Shown piece after piece: positions 25,704-38,087 of a stretch of DNA of 64,000 nucleotides. The position numbers and the translations under genes were made by a program. Source of the stretch: Culex pipiens pallens (Eukaryota; Arthropoda; Insecta; Diptera; Culicidae); the NCBI RefSeq assembly GCF_016801865.2, contig NC_068939.1:46090999-46154998 (forward strand), written 5' to 3'. The notes under the pieces are model-generated. The model made no database searches and was not told the DNA's origin. It saw only the letters and a list, made by a program, of their open reading frames with translations. Positions within the stretch are counted from its first letter, which is position 1, and every line of letters starts with the position of its first letter.

Positions 25704-26644
25704 TAGGGCGTCCAATTTTCCCGGGTTTGAAATTTCCCGGGAAACGGGAAAAATATTTTTAGAATCCCGGGAATTCCCGGGATCCCGGGATTTTTTTGAA
25801 ATTGTCAGAAAATCAATATTTTTGTTTTATATGTTGTTGTATTTATGTTTAAAATCAAAGAATCAGCTCAATACTATCAGTTGGTGATAATCTACCATCA
25901 ATCTTCAAAAGGACAGCAGTTTTTTTTAGCAGATTTTATGTTTGTTCTTTGTTTTGCTTTGGATTTTAAATGAAACATATCAAATAAATCATGGTGATTT
26001 AAATTAAATAAGTCTCTTTTAAATATATTTTATTTATTTTTATATATTTGACATCACTTGAAAAAGCTTATTTTTTGAAAAATTAAAAAAAAAACTGCAG
26101 CGACACTAATTAAGTGATACCAGCTAATGTTAAATTTTAGATAAATTAAGAATTTTATGTTTCATTTAAAAATTATATTACAAATATTCTTTTAATCACC
26201 AGCTGTATTACTTTGTTACCTTTGTCCTGATTTTTCCCAGGCGGCGGTGTTTGGAGAAAAATAGTTAAATATGATATTTTTTCAAATTTAGAATAATTAA
26301 TTAGTCTTTGAATAGAATATAAAATAAAATAGAAAATATTTAAAGCGCTAGGAAATTTTTGAATTTCTAAACTAAAATTTTCACAATCTCCATAATATGC
26401 CAAACTATTGCTGATATATGTCGAGTACAAATTTTGAATGTTTTATAATAATTATAGATTATTAATTAATCAAATGTTCATCTATTTCTTCATCCTAATC
26501 AGAATTTCCAAACCAAAATAAGTTTTTTCTCACTTTTGGGAATTAATATAAATAAAATATGAAAAATCCCAGGATTCGGGAATTCCCGGTTTTGGAAAAA
26601 GTCCCGGGAATTTTATCCCAGGAATTCCCGGGATGGACGCACTA
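25704..26644. mobile_element. hAT-type MITE (941 bp, 8-bp duplication GAAGTAAG)
   Basis: Ends TAGGGCGTCC and GGACGCACTA are imperfect inverted repeats, and GAAGTAAG lies at 25696-25703 and at 26645-26652. An 8-bp duplication is typical of hAT elements. Clusters of CCCGGGAATTCCCGGG-like palindromes fill both ends; the interior is AT-rich and non-coding. Confidence 0.85.
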
Positions 26645-26652
26645 GAAGTAAG

Positions 26653-29390
26653 ACTTCTGTAAGACTTAATAAAAAAAATAGAGAAATTGAAATAACAAAC
26701 CATAGTCACAATATTTTAATGAAAAAAGTGTTTTAAGATGCATTTTTCACTAGCTTAGCGTTACTGTACATCGACAATTTTCAAAAATTCTAAATATTCC
26801 TGTATACACCGAAACATGCTGAACTGATTCAAATTGCAGAGGAATGCATTTTAAAATGATTTCAGCTAATTTTATTTGAAATTGCCTATTTTTATAGGGG
26901 CGGGAGGCATTCTAGAACATTTTAAAAATAAGGAGAATTAACTTATGGATCCAATGATACTTTACTTGCTGAATTTAAGGTCTGAGAAAACAAAGAGTTT
27001 AAAGCTGACAATGCTTTTCTATGATTTTTTAGAATGTTCTACGTAGTAACATATCCCAAAATGTTGTACAGTAGACCTTTTGGCTGTCGATCTTCTCGAT
27101 ACCAATTTAGCTCCAGCTGTCAATACATTTTCAGTCCCTTTAAATAGATTGCTTTAATTTCTTGGTCGTATAATTTGATACCTTCCGCTCTCGACGGTAC
27201 CTTCAATACCGACATCGAGAGAGTCCACTGTATATCCATTAACAGGATACTGAGATATGATTTTTTGAAAAAAGTAAAAATATTCAAATTCGTTACATTA
27301 ATCTAACATAAAGCACCATGCGTCTCCAGCAAAATGTACTGGGAATTCCTTTCGATGGAGCATCACGGTACTTTAAGTTCGATTGAAAAAACTTCAAAAT
27401 ATAAAGTTGAATAGAAATAAAATGGTACTAGGTCATTAAATAAAAATAATACGCTAAACTAAGTTCAATGATCGCCATATATATTGGAATACAAATGAAT
27501 AAAATCTTTTTTTTCCACACTAACAATCCTACAAAAATGTAAAGGCAAGATTTCCAAAGACGGAGGATCCGAAAAGCAATGTTTACTTATCTCTGTAATA
27601 TTCTTTGATAAGAATTAAAACACTTCACATTATTTAGTACTGTATCATAAATCTAGAGGTTTATTTGAAAAGTTAACCCCGTACCTTGTAGGATCTATTC
27701 AAAAAAAAAAAACTCTGGATATTTGAAATGAATGTGCTTTTAATTTTCTACAAAACGGTAACCCAAAGCGGCTCTCCATGTGTACCTTTTGTGACAGCGC
27801 AGAGTCATGTTCTAGTTTACACATGTCCTTTAGTTGTGTGGAAAGTGGAAATAAAATCTGAAAGTGTACAAAACAGTCCCCCTCTCCACACAAACTCTCA
27901 CCATTTCAGCGGCGAGCAAAATAAAATACCAACACAAAAGCTCCCCAGCAAAAAGGACCTCCCACCCTACTCTGTCAGCTGCTCTCAGCTCAGCGCTTTT
28001 CAGCTGTTTTCGCTTTTGCCGTGGAGCTTTTTTTGTGTGTTGTGTTTACTTGCTTTCTCCGCTGCTGCTACTTTTTGCCTTGCTTCACCACTTCTCAACA
28101 GCGCAAAAAGCCCGGCCTGGGAAAGGATTTAAATTAAATTAAATGTAGCGGAAAACTTGTATGACAAGCACGAAAATAATTCGTGACCTTACCCCCCGCT
28201 CTGCCTCAACTTTAGGGTTGAATCGTGGGAAAATTTGTTGGTCGCTTAAGCACGGATGGTGGAAAGTTTACTGTTTAAACGAGAGCTTTGTGCCGCCAAG
28301 TTAAGAGGGTGAGAAAGAAGTATATATGCCGAGGAAATGACCTTGAAAACTTTCTGTAGGGTGTCAAGAACTTGAATTTTTATTTATTTATTTTTTTTGT
28401 AGAGAAGACAAAGAAATCTCTATTCAATTTTTTTTTTCAATATAACATGAATTCTGCCACTTTTTCTTATTTCAACCCCCCCTAAAAATTATGAAGTTCC
28501 AAAAGTAACTCGATTTCAAATTTGCTCCCGATGCTGATGCTGACTTCCCAAAAGCTCTGAAGCACGTGCACAACGTTCCACTTGCCAGCAGCATTGAGAG
28601 CACGTGGGGAAAAAATATGGTCAATTTCGGCGCAAAGGCTGCAACCTCATGGTGTATGTGCGTTTTCCTTTGGTATATTTTTTGTTTGCAATTTAATTTG
28701 ATTAAAGCGCCAAAAAGGGAAGCAAATTACGCCCCGCCAGCATGAGAAGGAACAAATGTTTGCTCGTTTATCATGTGTGTGTGTGGGGTTTTTTTTATCG
28801 TGTGTGAGAGAACGTGTCGGGAGCAGGCATAAACCACGTATGAATGATGACTATTGGGAAAATTAAATTTTGAAAATGGTAGCCAGGCTCGTTAGTGAGT
28901 ACAAGTGTAGTTTAAAGTTTACGAAGCGCTCAAAAAATATAACAACTGGGAAAATTTACATATTTGGTGTCAGAAAAAATGTGTAATATTGCAACAGGAA
29001 CTAAACAAATGCATTATTTTCACTTGAATTTAATGTTCAACACATTAATTTAGTAAAATCACACAAAAAAGAGGTTATATTCTGCCATAAAATATTTAGC
29101 ATACCAGAAATCACTATTTTTTACTGTGAAGGTTTAAATTTGTATATCAAATGTGAGTTAATTTTAGAAATATTTAAATCTTTTTCTTTTTATACAAGGA
29201 AAATCAAACAAATTTTCGACATTATTAAATTTTTAAATTAAATTTAAAAAAATATCAGGTATATTTCAGTAAATTTCAAGATAAAATCAATATGCAGTAA
29301 TTTTTGTAAGGATGGCTTATACAAACTATGAAAAACAGCAAATAGATACAAGATAATGTTTTGAGGCCATAGAATGTGCTGGAAACTACG
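26653..29390. other. Intronic sequence, no gene seen
   Basis: A GC-richer region at 27730-28900 has an open frame of 134 codons on the plus strand (27728) with no recognisable domain; I treat it as incidental. A 30-bp motif with TAGGATCTATTCAAAA and ACTCTGGA at 27689-27719 recurs at 40692-40720. Confidence 0.5.
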
Positions 29391-29515
29391 GTTGTCCACG
29401 CTCCATACAATAAAGATTTATTTTGTATGGGAATTGTCCATTATTGAGGGAGGAGGGAGGGGTGAGATTAAAAATAAACTGTCCACTTGGTTTATAGATG
29501 ATCCCTAATATAGAT
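29391..29515 (-). mobile_element. Diverged GGGACCATCC MITE copy
   Basis: Reverse-oriented relative of the 34054 copy: GTTGTCCACGCTCCATACAA on the left, then a G-rich middle, and TTTATAGATGATCCC at the right end. Confidence 0.7.
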
Positions 29516-29762
29516 TTTTCAATTTTTGTTTTTTAAATATGTTCCAAGGAAACAAAAAAGGCATCAGGTAAGAGTATAGTTTAAAGATTTTGCCAGAGTT
29601 ATGATTTTTTGTTTGTTGAAGAAATGTGTATGTTTGGAAAATCGTCGCTTGTGTGACAATTTTGATCGAAAATTATTTTATGATAACTTTATGTCAAAGT
29701 CACCAAACTCTACAAGTCGTTTGATACCGATTTTGAAAAATCACATTCATTTCCCGAATATT

Positions 29763-30929
29763 GAGCACTTCTTTACGGAATCGGTCTTTTTTCTTTAATT
29801 ATAATTTTTGTTTTTTTTTTTAATCCGGCTGAAACTTTCGTGGTGCCTTCGGTATGCCCAAAGAAGCCATTTTGCATCATAAGTTCGTTGATATAATTTT
29901 CCATACAAATTTGGCAGCTGTCCATACAAAATGATATGTGACTTTTCAAAAATCTGTATCTTTTGAATGAATTTTTTGATCGATTTGGTGTCTTCGGCAA
30001 AATTGTAGGTATGGTTAAGGACTACACTGAAAAAAAAATGATACGAAGAAAAACAAATTTTGATGATTTTTAATTTCACTTTTTGTCACTAAAACTAGAT
30101 TTGCAAAAAAAAACTATTTTAATTTTTTTTTTATTTTCTGATATATTTTAGGGGACATAAAATGCCAACTTTTCAGAAATTTCCAGAATTGGCAAAAAAT
30201 CTTTGACCGAGTTATGAATTTTTGGAATCAATACTGATTTAAAAAAAAAATCGAAATATTGGTCGCAAAAATTTTTCAACTTCATTTTTCAATGTAAAAT
30301 AAAATTTGCAATCAAAAATTACCCTAGTGAAATTTTGATAAAGTGTACCGTTTTTAAGTTATAGCCATTTTCATGTAATGTTTTTGAAAATAGTAGCAGT
30401 TATTCATTTTTAAAAAAACATTGCCCATGTTTGCCCACTCTTGAAAGAAGTATTTTTGAATAGCTGAGAAATTTATCTATGTTTTGCATTTTTGAACTAT
30501 GTTGATACGACTAACATTTCAAAAGGGCGTAACATTGAATGTTTGGGCCTTTTGAAATGTTAGTCTTGATTTAAAAAAAAGAAAATATTTTATTCGGAAG
30601 GATCAAAAAATTTCAGGAATGTTTCATATTTAAACATTAAAAATCGGACCAAAAATTGCTGAGATATCGATATAAGAAAATGGTGGGTTGTTTGGGTGAG
30701 AGGTGAGACTCAGAAAAAAACAATTTTCCTGTTTTTAAATCCTTGCATAGCTATGAATCAGCAACTAAGGGTCGTATCAACAAAGTTCAAAAAAGCAAAA
30801 CATAGAGAATTTTCTCAGCTTTTCAAAAGTGGGCAAACATGGGCTCTAATTCAAAAAAATGAATATCTGCGACTATTTTCTAAAAAGTCACCTAAAAATA
30901 GACCTAACTTGAAAACGGTGCACTTTAGC
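29763..30929. mobile_element. Fold-back element, left part (split by a hAT insertion)
   Basis: It starts GAGCACTTCTTTACGGAATC, contains AAGAAGCCATTTTGC and CAGCTGTCCATACAAAATG, and passes a central palindrome near 30510-30570 (ACTAACATTTCAAAAGGGC and its inverse). The second arm begins here and resumes at 39976. Close relative of the element at 42114-43986. Confidence 0.82.
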
Positions 30930-31477
30930 CAGGGGTGTGTTTGATGGGCTTGAGCTAGGTAGATGCGCATTTGGCTGAGGGCGCCTACAGTGCATACATG
31001 ATTTTTAGGGCGCTGACAGTCACTAACTGGTATGTGAGGCGCTTATAGTGGAAACGTATTTTTAAACTTTCAAAATAAAACAAAATCCTAAAGTACCTAA
31101 ACATACACATGGTTCTTGATGGTTAAACAAAGCGTAGATTAAATTAAAAAATAAAATATGGTAAATTTACCTATTTTAACAAAGTAGTACTTATCCCAAG
31201 TAACATTTTTTGTTGCGGATCCTTAAATGCAACTATTTCGTAACACCCAAATTGTGCTATCTCAACATAGTTAGAACACTCATGGTGCCCTAAAAAGCGC
31301 ACGGAAATTTTGTGTTGGCAACATTTAGCCGGTTGTTTCAACTTTGTTACGACTAAGTTCCAGAAACAATTTGTTTGTCTCAATATGTCGGTAAAGTAGT
31401 TTGTTGTGTTGTCATGATGTTGCGATTATGTTGTCGTTTAATTTGCGCGAAACAATAAAAAAACCTTTTTAACAAAA

Positions 31478-31557
31478 AAAAACTAAAGTGCCCCTGATGG
31501 GATTCTGGACTAGTACCTTCAGATCTTCATTCCTTGCCTCTACCACTGAGCCACGAA
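31478..31557 (-). other. Degenerate tRNA-like sequence with T-run
   Basis: The minus strand reads TGGCTCAGTGGTAGAGGCAA, a good pol III A box. About 40 nt later comes AGTCCAGAATCCC, a weak B box, and then a run of nine Ts shortly downstream that would serve as terminator. No full cloverleaf forms, so this is a tRNA relic or SINE head rather than a functional tRNA. Confidence 0.45.
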
Positions 31558-31977
31558 TGAATTGATGATAGAGTAAAGGGTTGGGCTGAACTGTATCTAA
31601 GGATTTTTGATTTCAATATTATTCTTAGCACACAAATCGGGCTAAGTCACATGTTGCAACAATGGAACCAATAAGTTTTCAATAGGGGGATGGCGTCGCT
31701 ATTTTTAGACCACATTTTCCACTTTTTCTGATCGAAACCGACTACTTTATCGACTTCATTTTGCTGGGCGAGATAGGACGCCGTCTATTTTTAGACGATG
31801 ACTCAGCACTTTTCCACTCTTGCACTTAAAAAAACCAGATGGCAGCACGATGTAACGCCACGTCCCTATATGTTTCGATTACAAAACGATATGGATTGTT
31901 GCAAAGTTGTTTTCAATTCGAAAGGTATTGTTGCTAAAATGTCATTTTTATGTTTCTACAGCAAAACAAAACAAAAA

Positions 31978-33135
31978 AGATTAGGCCAGTGGCCCAGAGG
32001 GCAGGACAGTGGCGTGGAAGAGGCACTCAGGAGCAGTTGGACGTGCTGTACGAGAAACCGCTGGCATGACGAACGCCATGAAGGCCACGATGGGTTGCGT
32101 GCCGGATATTTCCGCACTACGAACCGGCGCTAGAGGGTTGCTTTAAGGTTTCGCGCTGCAAGCTCCTGCTCGTGGCCAAAGATCCGGACGGGTGAACCCG
32201 TGACCAGACACTTCACAAGGAACAAGCCCAAGGTTGGTTTCGTGGTGCTCATGAATCCGACGACCATCGAGGAGGAGGAGGAGTTTTACGCCCATCGGGA
32301 TGTGATGGAGAATGGCACCAAGTTGACCGAGCTGCAGGCACTGCTGAATGACTTCCGGAACGTGAAGGCGTGCCGTCCCCTAGACCACAGGACTTACACG
32401 ACTGTAGGTGCCTGCTGGCACTGGAGGGAGAGATTGAGGGAGTGTCTCTACTACACTGGAATCTGAACGGTAGGGGATCAAGAGGGTTTTGTTCCTCCTC
32501 AGGTATGCTTTTCCATTTCAGATGTTTGAACTCAGCAGTTTTCTTAAAGGTGAGTCTGATTATTTTTTGCAATATAGAATAATTACACGGGCACACAACT
32601 AAGCAAAAAAAGTTTAACTTTTTAATTGTTTATACTTACCAGATATTGGTGATCTATGTTTTTACTTATTAATTAATATTATCTACTCTACCAACAGAGA
32701 GCGAGTTGTGGCGCTATAACCACGGCATATAGTGTCCAGGGCATTCGTGGAAATACGATGTCCCATCCATGAGGGTCCCGGAGCACCAAAACTTCTTAGC
32801 ATGGTGCTCCCAACGATTCATTGCCTAAACAAACAGGAACGTGAGCGGGAGATCCCCACGTTTCTTCCTCCCCTGTAGATTCAGAACTGTATTGTTGTTT
32901 GATCATTTATGCTCAAATTCAATCCAATTCAACGAATCATCTTTGCGGTAAACTTTACGCAGTAGGCCTGGCCGCTTTAACGTTTATGATGTTTCAATGC
33001 AATTTAATGCAATGGGGCACTGCAAATGTTAATAATGACAAGAAGATGCTAGGCGTTAATCAACCTAAGGCATTCTCCAGGATGCCCTCGAAAGACTGGC
33101 TGCGATAGGGTTAGATTAGATTAGATTAGATTAGA
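31978..33135 (+). mobile_element. LINE-mobilised insertion with 24-bp target duplication and TTAGA tail
   Basis: TTCTACAGCAAAACAAAAC plus AAAAA lies at 31954-31977 and at 33136-33159. The insertion ends in five or so GATTA/TTAGA repeats (33111-33135), the usual 3' mark of some non-LTR elements. Long duplications of this kind follow target-primed reverse transcription. The 3' half (from about 32690) is a non-coding tail that recurs in part at 3656-3728. The 5' half looks gene-like and is listed separately. Confidence 0.78.
31979..32470 (+). pseudogene. Broken coding remnant of unknown family
   Basis: This GC-rich block reads like eroded coding sequence: VSRCKLLLVAKDPDG near 32145-32192 is followed, after a frame change and stop, by HFTRNKPKVGFVVLMNPTT and an acidic EEEEEFYAHRDVMENGTK stretch to about 32395, then loses coding character. 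I do not recognise the family. It may be host transcript sequence captured at the 5' end of the retroelement, or part of the element's own ORF. Confidence 0.4.
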
Positions 33136-34053
33136 TTCTACAGCAAAACAAAACAAAAACTGGACTTAGTCAAATTTATCATGTTGCCAAATGCTACTTG
33201 GGATATAACGTAAGTATAATTTTGGGGATTAAAGATTACTATTTTTGCATAAATTTTATTTTTTGGTACGATTTCTGCTGATATTTTTTTTTTTCTGTGA
33301 TTTTGAATCAATATTATTAGAAATTAAAAAAAGTCTTGTCGCAAAAAGAACGATACACGCCTGTGAACCCGTTGCCGAAACTGCAAGGTTTAAGAGGGCT
33401 AGATTATAAGGTGTTACGTCGATTCCGCATTATCAGAAATAAAAGTTATTTTATGTTTTTGATTTTTTTTTGCATTCAAAAATGTACGCACCTTCCCGCA
33501 AATTTATTTTAGGAAAATTTCAAAAATTCTTTAACGGTTAGTAAGGTAATTCGCTTGGCTAAACACTTGCTAGAAAGTGTCAAAGATTTCAAGAACCTAT
33601 AGGTTTGAAAACATTATTTAGTAAACAAACAGTGACTTTTGCCCTTAACTTACACAAACTTAATTTTTGAAAATTCATAAAATTGACTCTAAACCTAGTC
33701 GTAAACCCTTTCTTTGTCCCGTCGTACTCGATAATGAAAATGCCCATCTCCCAACGTGGACAAATAAAAATGTTATCATAAAAAGATAACTCTATCTACA
33801 CATAATTAAATTTGATCCATTTTGGAATTGATAACAAAAACTGTCTCTCGCGTATTCAATCCAGAAGTCAGAATTATATATTAACAGGGTATCCAGATCC
33901 ACGGTAAGTTTCGGAGAACAAATCTAAGATAAAAGTGAATATTTTTTATCGATTTTAATGTATATATCTATGGAAAAATCACATGAAATTGATAGAAACA
34001 CGTACATTCATATTTATCAAATTTGTCATGAACATGCCTTGAATGACTTGAAC

Positions 34054-34223
34054 GGGACCATCCATAAACCACGTGGTCACTTTAGGAGGGTATGGTGATT
34101 GTCCTCGATCCATACAAAAAAGTTTTTTTTTGTATGGACAATTGTCCACAAGAGGGGGGGGGGGGAGGGTGGTGGAGGTAACAGATTCCCAAAAAAGTGT
34201 CCACGTGGTTTATGGATGGTCCC
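34054..34223. mobile_element. Complete GGGACCATCC MITE (170 bp)
   Basis: Ends GGGACCATCCATAAACCACG and CCACGTGGTTTATGGATGGT plus CCC are near-perfect inverted repeats. A poly-G tract lies in the middle. Flanks ACTTGAAC and AACTTGAA overlap with a one-base offset, so an approximately 7-8 bp duplication is likely. It is the reference copy for 9571, 29391 and 48963. Confidence 0.85.
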
Positions 34224-34437
34224 AACTTGAAAATAACATATAAAAAAATCCTTATTCAGTTATCCGAAAAACACAATTACTTAATAAGGAAAGGAGGCAG
34301 AATTCCTAAAATAAAGGAATTTCGTCCTTTTTTTATTTCAGTGTATGGCTTTTGAACTTTATCTTTGCAATCAAATCGGAGAAAACAGATTGACTAGCTC
34401 TCAATAACATAATCTGATGCGATTTAGTATAACCTAA

Positions 34438-34494
34438 AGCGTCCAATTTCCCAGGTTTACAAAATTCCCGGGAAACGGTAAATTTTAAATTTAT
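34438..34494 (+). mobile_element. End fragment of the CCCGGGAA hAT MITE family
   Basis: GCGTCCAATTTCCCAGGTTT followed by AATTCCCGGGAAACGG matches the left end of the element at 25704. The remainder is missing or unrecognisable. Confidence 0.6.
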
Positions 34495-35797
34495 CCAAAA
34501 TTGTTCTTATATTGGTTCTGGTTAATATTCTTCAACAAAATTGTATAAAATAGCAACTTAAATGATCAAATTAAGTGCGAGGGTCAAATAATGCCTTAAC
34601 TGCTTGAAAAACATTTTCAAGAAAATATATTGATATTCTAAATTTATAGACTATTTCTAAATTTACTAGTATTTTTTTTGCAGTGATATTTTGTCCAATC
34701 ACAGTCTTTTGACGGCGAGTAAAATGAATCCATGCTTCAAAACCATAACATTGCTATTGAATATGGCTCTGTGAACAGTTTGAGAGAATATGATAAAGAA
34801 TAATATTGAGACGACGTTAAAATGAAATACAAAATAATGCAGAAAATATGGATTTGTTGGCAAATCGTTTTTCTTGAACAAATCTTACTTCTTTGAGCTC
34901 ATGAATAAATAGATAAGCATTGAATTCACCTTAAAAATCAGCTTTTTCACCTAAAATATCATTTTCATAAAATCACCTTCTACATAATACGAAGTAGTTT
35001 TTTTATGATTCAGCTTAATAAATGATTTCGTCTAAAAGAATTTTCATAGCAATAAAAGTAGTTCAGTTCATATTAAACCTCTTACGCCCTTGTTAGCTCA
35101 AGTTTTTTTCTTGATATTAAACTGTTAACACTTTTTAACAAATTTACCAATTTTTTTTTGAATAACCCTCTCTGAGACATCAATTGATATTTTTTTCAAT
35201 TTTCATCCAATTTGGCCATGGTAAACAAAACCGTAAAAAAATATAATTTGATCTTGGCAGAACAGGATACCTAAGTTTTAAATGATATAACAACCAGAAT
35301 TATAATAGTTAATTTTCATTTCATAATATCGTAATTTTTGTTGCTCAACGAATAAACAAGATCCCAGTTGTGAAAGCTTCAGAAACTAATATTTTTTGAA
35401 ATATTTATACTTTGATATGAAATTTTCAGGCGAACTGAATGGTTATAAGAACAATAAATTGAAATGAATAAAATAAAATTGAGTTTTTCATTACTATTTT
35501 TTTGAAAATTTAAAAAAATGTGCCAAAAAGTTAAGAAAATTATGAAACTATATTATGCGCAATTATCGTTACTTTTAACGGCATTGCTTTATTGAGACAA
35601 GAAATTGATATCAAAATTTTATTTAATATCTTTAAAAAAATAAATATGAGCATTCAAAATGTCTCAGTTAACGCTTCCTATTGTGTAACTAAGCGAAATT
35701 CGCATATTTCAGCTAGTAACGAACAAATAATGATATTTTATTATGAGAACTTGTTCCGAAAATTGTTCTTAGAGATCTAATTGATAAAGTCTAGATT

Positions 35798-38087
35798 CCC
35801 AAGTAACAATTTCAGTTTTGTAATAGTCTCAAAGAGTTTCTGTAGAATTCTTAAGAAAGTTCAAATGAAATGCTTTATGGTTCTACATGCTGAGTTAAAT
35901 ACCAGTTAAATCAACATTAAAGCCAAAATGGACTATTTTAGGAGGTTATCAAGAGTATTTTTTAGGAGCATGTTAAAACTTACCAGTTTTAATGTGTGCT
36001 TTATAAATACATTATAGAGCTCTTCAAAACAAGATTAAAACTACTTGGCTTGGAAAAAGGTTTTCTTGAAGTCTGTAATTATTCTTGAATGCTATATCAA
36101 AGCATGAAGTATTTATTTATTTGTTTTCCAGTAAAACCAAAAGGTTGTATATCAGAGGGAATGACATACAAATTTACTTGATTAAAATAAATTATTCTTA
36201 TACGCAAATACAATGACTGATGGCAGATGATAATAATTTGGCAATATTATTTATTGTAACTAAGAAATATTTGTTGAAGTTTATACTTATAATAAGCCAC
36301 AACAGTTATGCCAAAAAAAATCATCGACCAATTTTCAAAGATAGCTCGAAAAATTAGTGTGAGCACTTTCAATTCTCTGAAAAAAAGTTGAGATTTTTTC
36401 AAAAACTAATAATTTTTGCTTGTTGTTGCTTCCAAATTCAATATGGCTGCGTTTTTTGCCCCTTGCTTCTTTCAGCAATATGGCGAAATTGGATAAGTAT
36501 AAATGCTCTTGATTAAATATTTTTTAAATCTATTCATTCTTGAGCAGCTCTGGCTCAAAACTAGCCAGAACATACCAGATTTATAAAATACTTATAAGGG
36601 CTTTAATCAGAACCAAAATGTTTTATCATGGTTTTCTACAAGATTATATCGCACATGGCAGGACCGTAGTACATGCAACTTTTTCAGCTGCAAGTAGATC
36701 GCCTTCGATGGTGGAGAAATTGAATTTCAAAATAACTCAATAAAAAAACAGAAAGGTTTTTTGGTTTTAACGATATTTATTCATTCTAAAAACACACCGC
36801 ATGAACACACATAAGATCACTTAATGAAGAACCAACTGACGCAACTTTATTCGTGTAGCTTTATAAACACTGTCCTTATTATCACTATTGTTAAGTGATC
36901 GTCGCAACATTCACCGCAGTTTTGTACTTTTCACTTCCCTTACACAAGTAGACAGCACAAAAAGACCATAATATTGATTTAAATAGTTATTCACAAAAAA
37001 ATACAGAAAACTGCAACAATAGCACAAATGACACCTTGAGCGCAACTGTCAATTATTGGGCGTAACAATACAGAAAACTAGATCTGATGGGTTTTATTGA
37101 AGACTAATTTAGGAATATAATATTTTATGGATAGCCTTTTGTATACCTTAAGTATTTATGCCAGTCCTTGTTAAATCTCAATAGTCTTTAGCAACACGGG
37201 AAAATGGTGGATAAGCATTTTGACTGCTGGAACTATTCTACAAGTTTCGATACAAAAGGTAACATTTTCACAAAACAAAAGCTGGCTTCCCGGTTACCTT
37301 TTAACACTACGGGTTTTGTTTAATAGTTACCTTGTGTTTAAGAATTTGCAAAACAGTTCCAGCTATCAAAATGCTTTTGCGACCTTTCCAAATGATGCTC
37401 CAGAAGTGTTCCCCAAAAACTATCAACGAAGCACACTTTATCGGAAATAAATTCATATTATTATCTTTTAATATAGATTTATTTCCCACAATGTAAGAAC
37501 CGCAGGCGGAGTCGGATGTGTTCAGACAGGTGAAAACAAATTCACTGAATCTTTAAAAGCACTTTTTTGGAGCCAATTCCAAGGCACACAACTAAAAACT
37601 ATTCCAGGAAAATGTTATATATTATTCTTTTCATCAAAACTAAAAAACAATAAGAAACAACAAAAAGCCATTTTTATTACACCTTCAACGTAGCAATGAA
37701 TAATTTAACTGAATATTCATGAATAATTGTTTAGGGAACAGCTTCACGTTCTGCACCGAACGAAGTTGCAGAGACACTGACAGTTTGAGTCTTACAGGAT
37801 TGTAAAAATGCTCTTTGAAGACGGGACTGATTTAAGGCAGACTTCGTTAAAGTTATTTGGCAACAAAACAACCTCTTCAAGATAGTTTAAAGTGTAAGGA
37901 ATAAAACCAAATTAAAACCTAATATATAATTCTTCACATAATCTTGAAGAGATCTTGAAACTATTATTAAGTTTTGTGACCATAAAACAAGTAGGTTTTA
38001 ATCAAAGCCTTAGTAATACTTTATTGCACTTTTTAAAACTTTAATAAAAACTTATAAGAATACTAAGCATATCATTTGTTACTTGGG
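35798..38087. mobile_element. Second CCCAAGTAAC-ended element (2290 bp)
   Basis: The left end CCCAAGTAACAATTTC and the right end ATTTGTTACTTGGG are inverted repeats of the same type as at 31195. The interior is AT-rich with only short open frames (for example 36540-36743 and 37220-37450) and no transposase motif I recognise. The pairing of these two ends is inferred. Confidence 0.55.

Larger units (their letters stand above)
31195..33202. mobile_element. CCCAAGTAAC-ended element, interrupted by a LINE-type insertion
   Basis: The left end CCCAAGTAACATTTTTTGTT and the right end AAATGCTACTTGGG are imperfect inverted repeats. Without the retroelement inside, it would be about 830 bp. It contains a tRNA-like segment. 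No transposase seen. Confidence 0.65.

Noticed and set aside
27728..28132. 134-codon open frame on the plus strand with a hydrophobic C-terminal part
   Set aside because: No family resemblance; two frames are open in the same GC-richer stretch, which suggests chance.
33111..33135. TTAGA/GATTA repeats as interstitial telomere sequence
   Set aside because: The unit is five bases, not the insect TTAGG telomere repeat, and it lies exactly at the 3' end of a retroelement with a target duplication.
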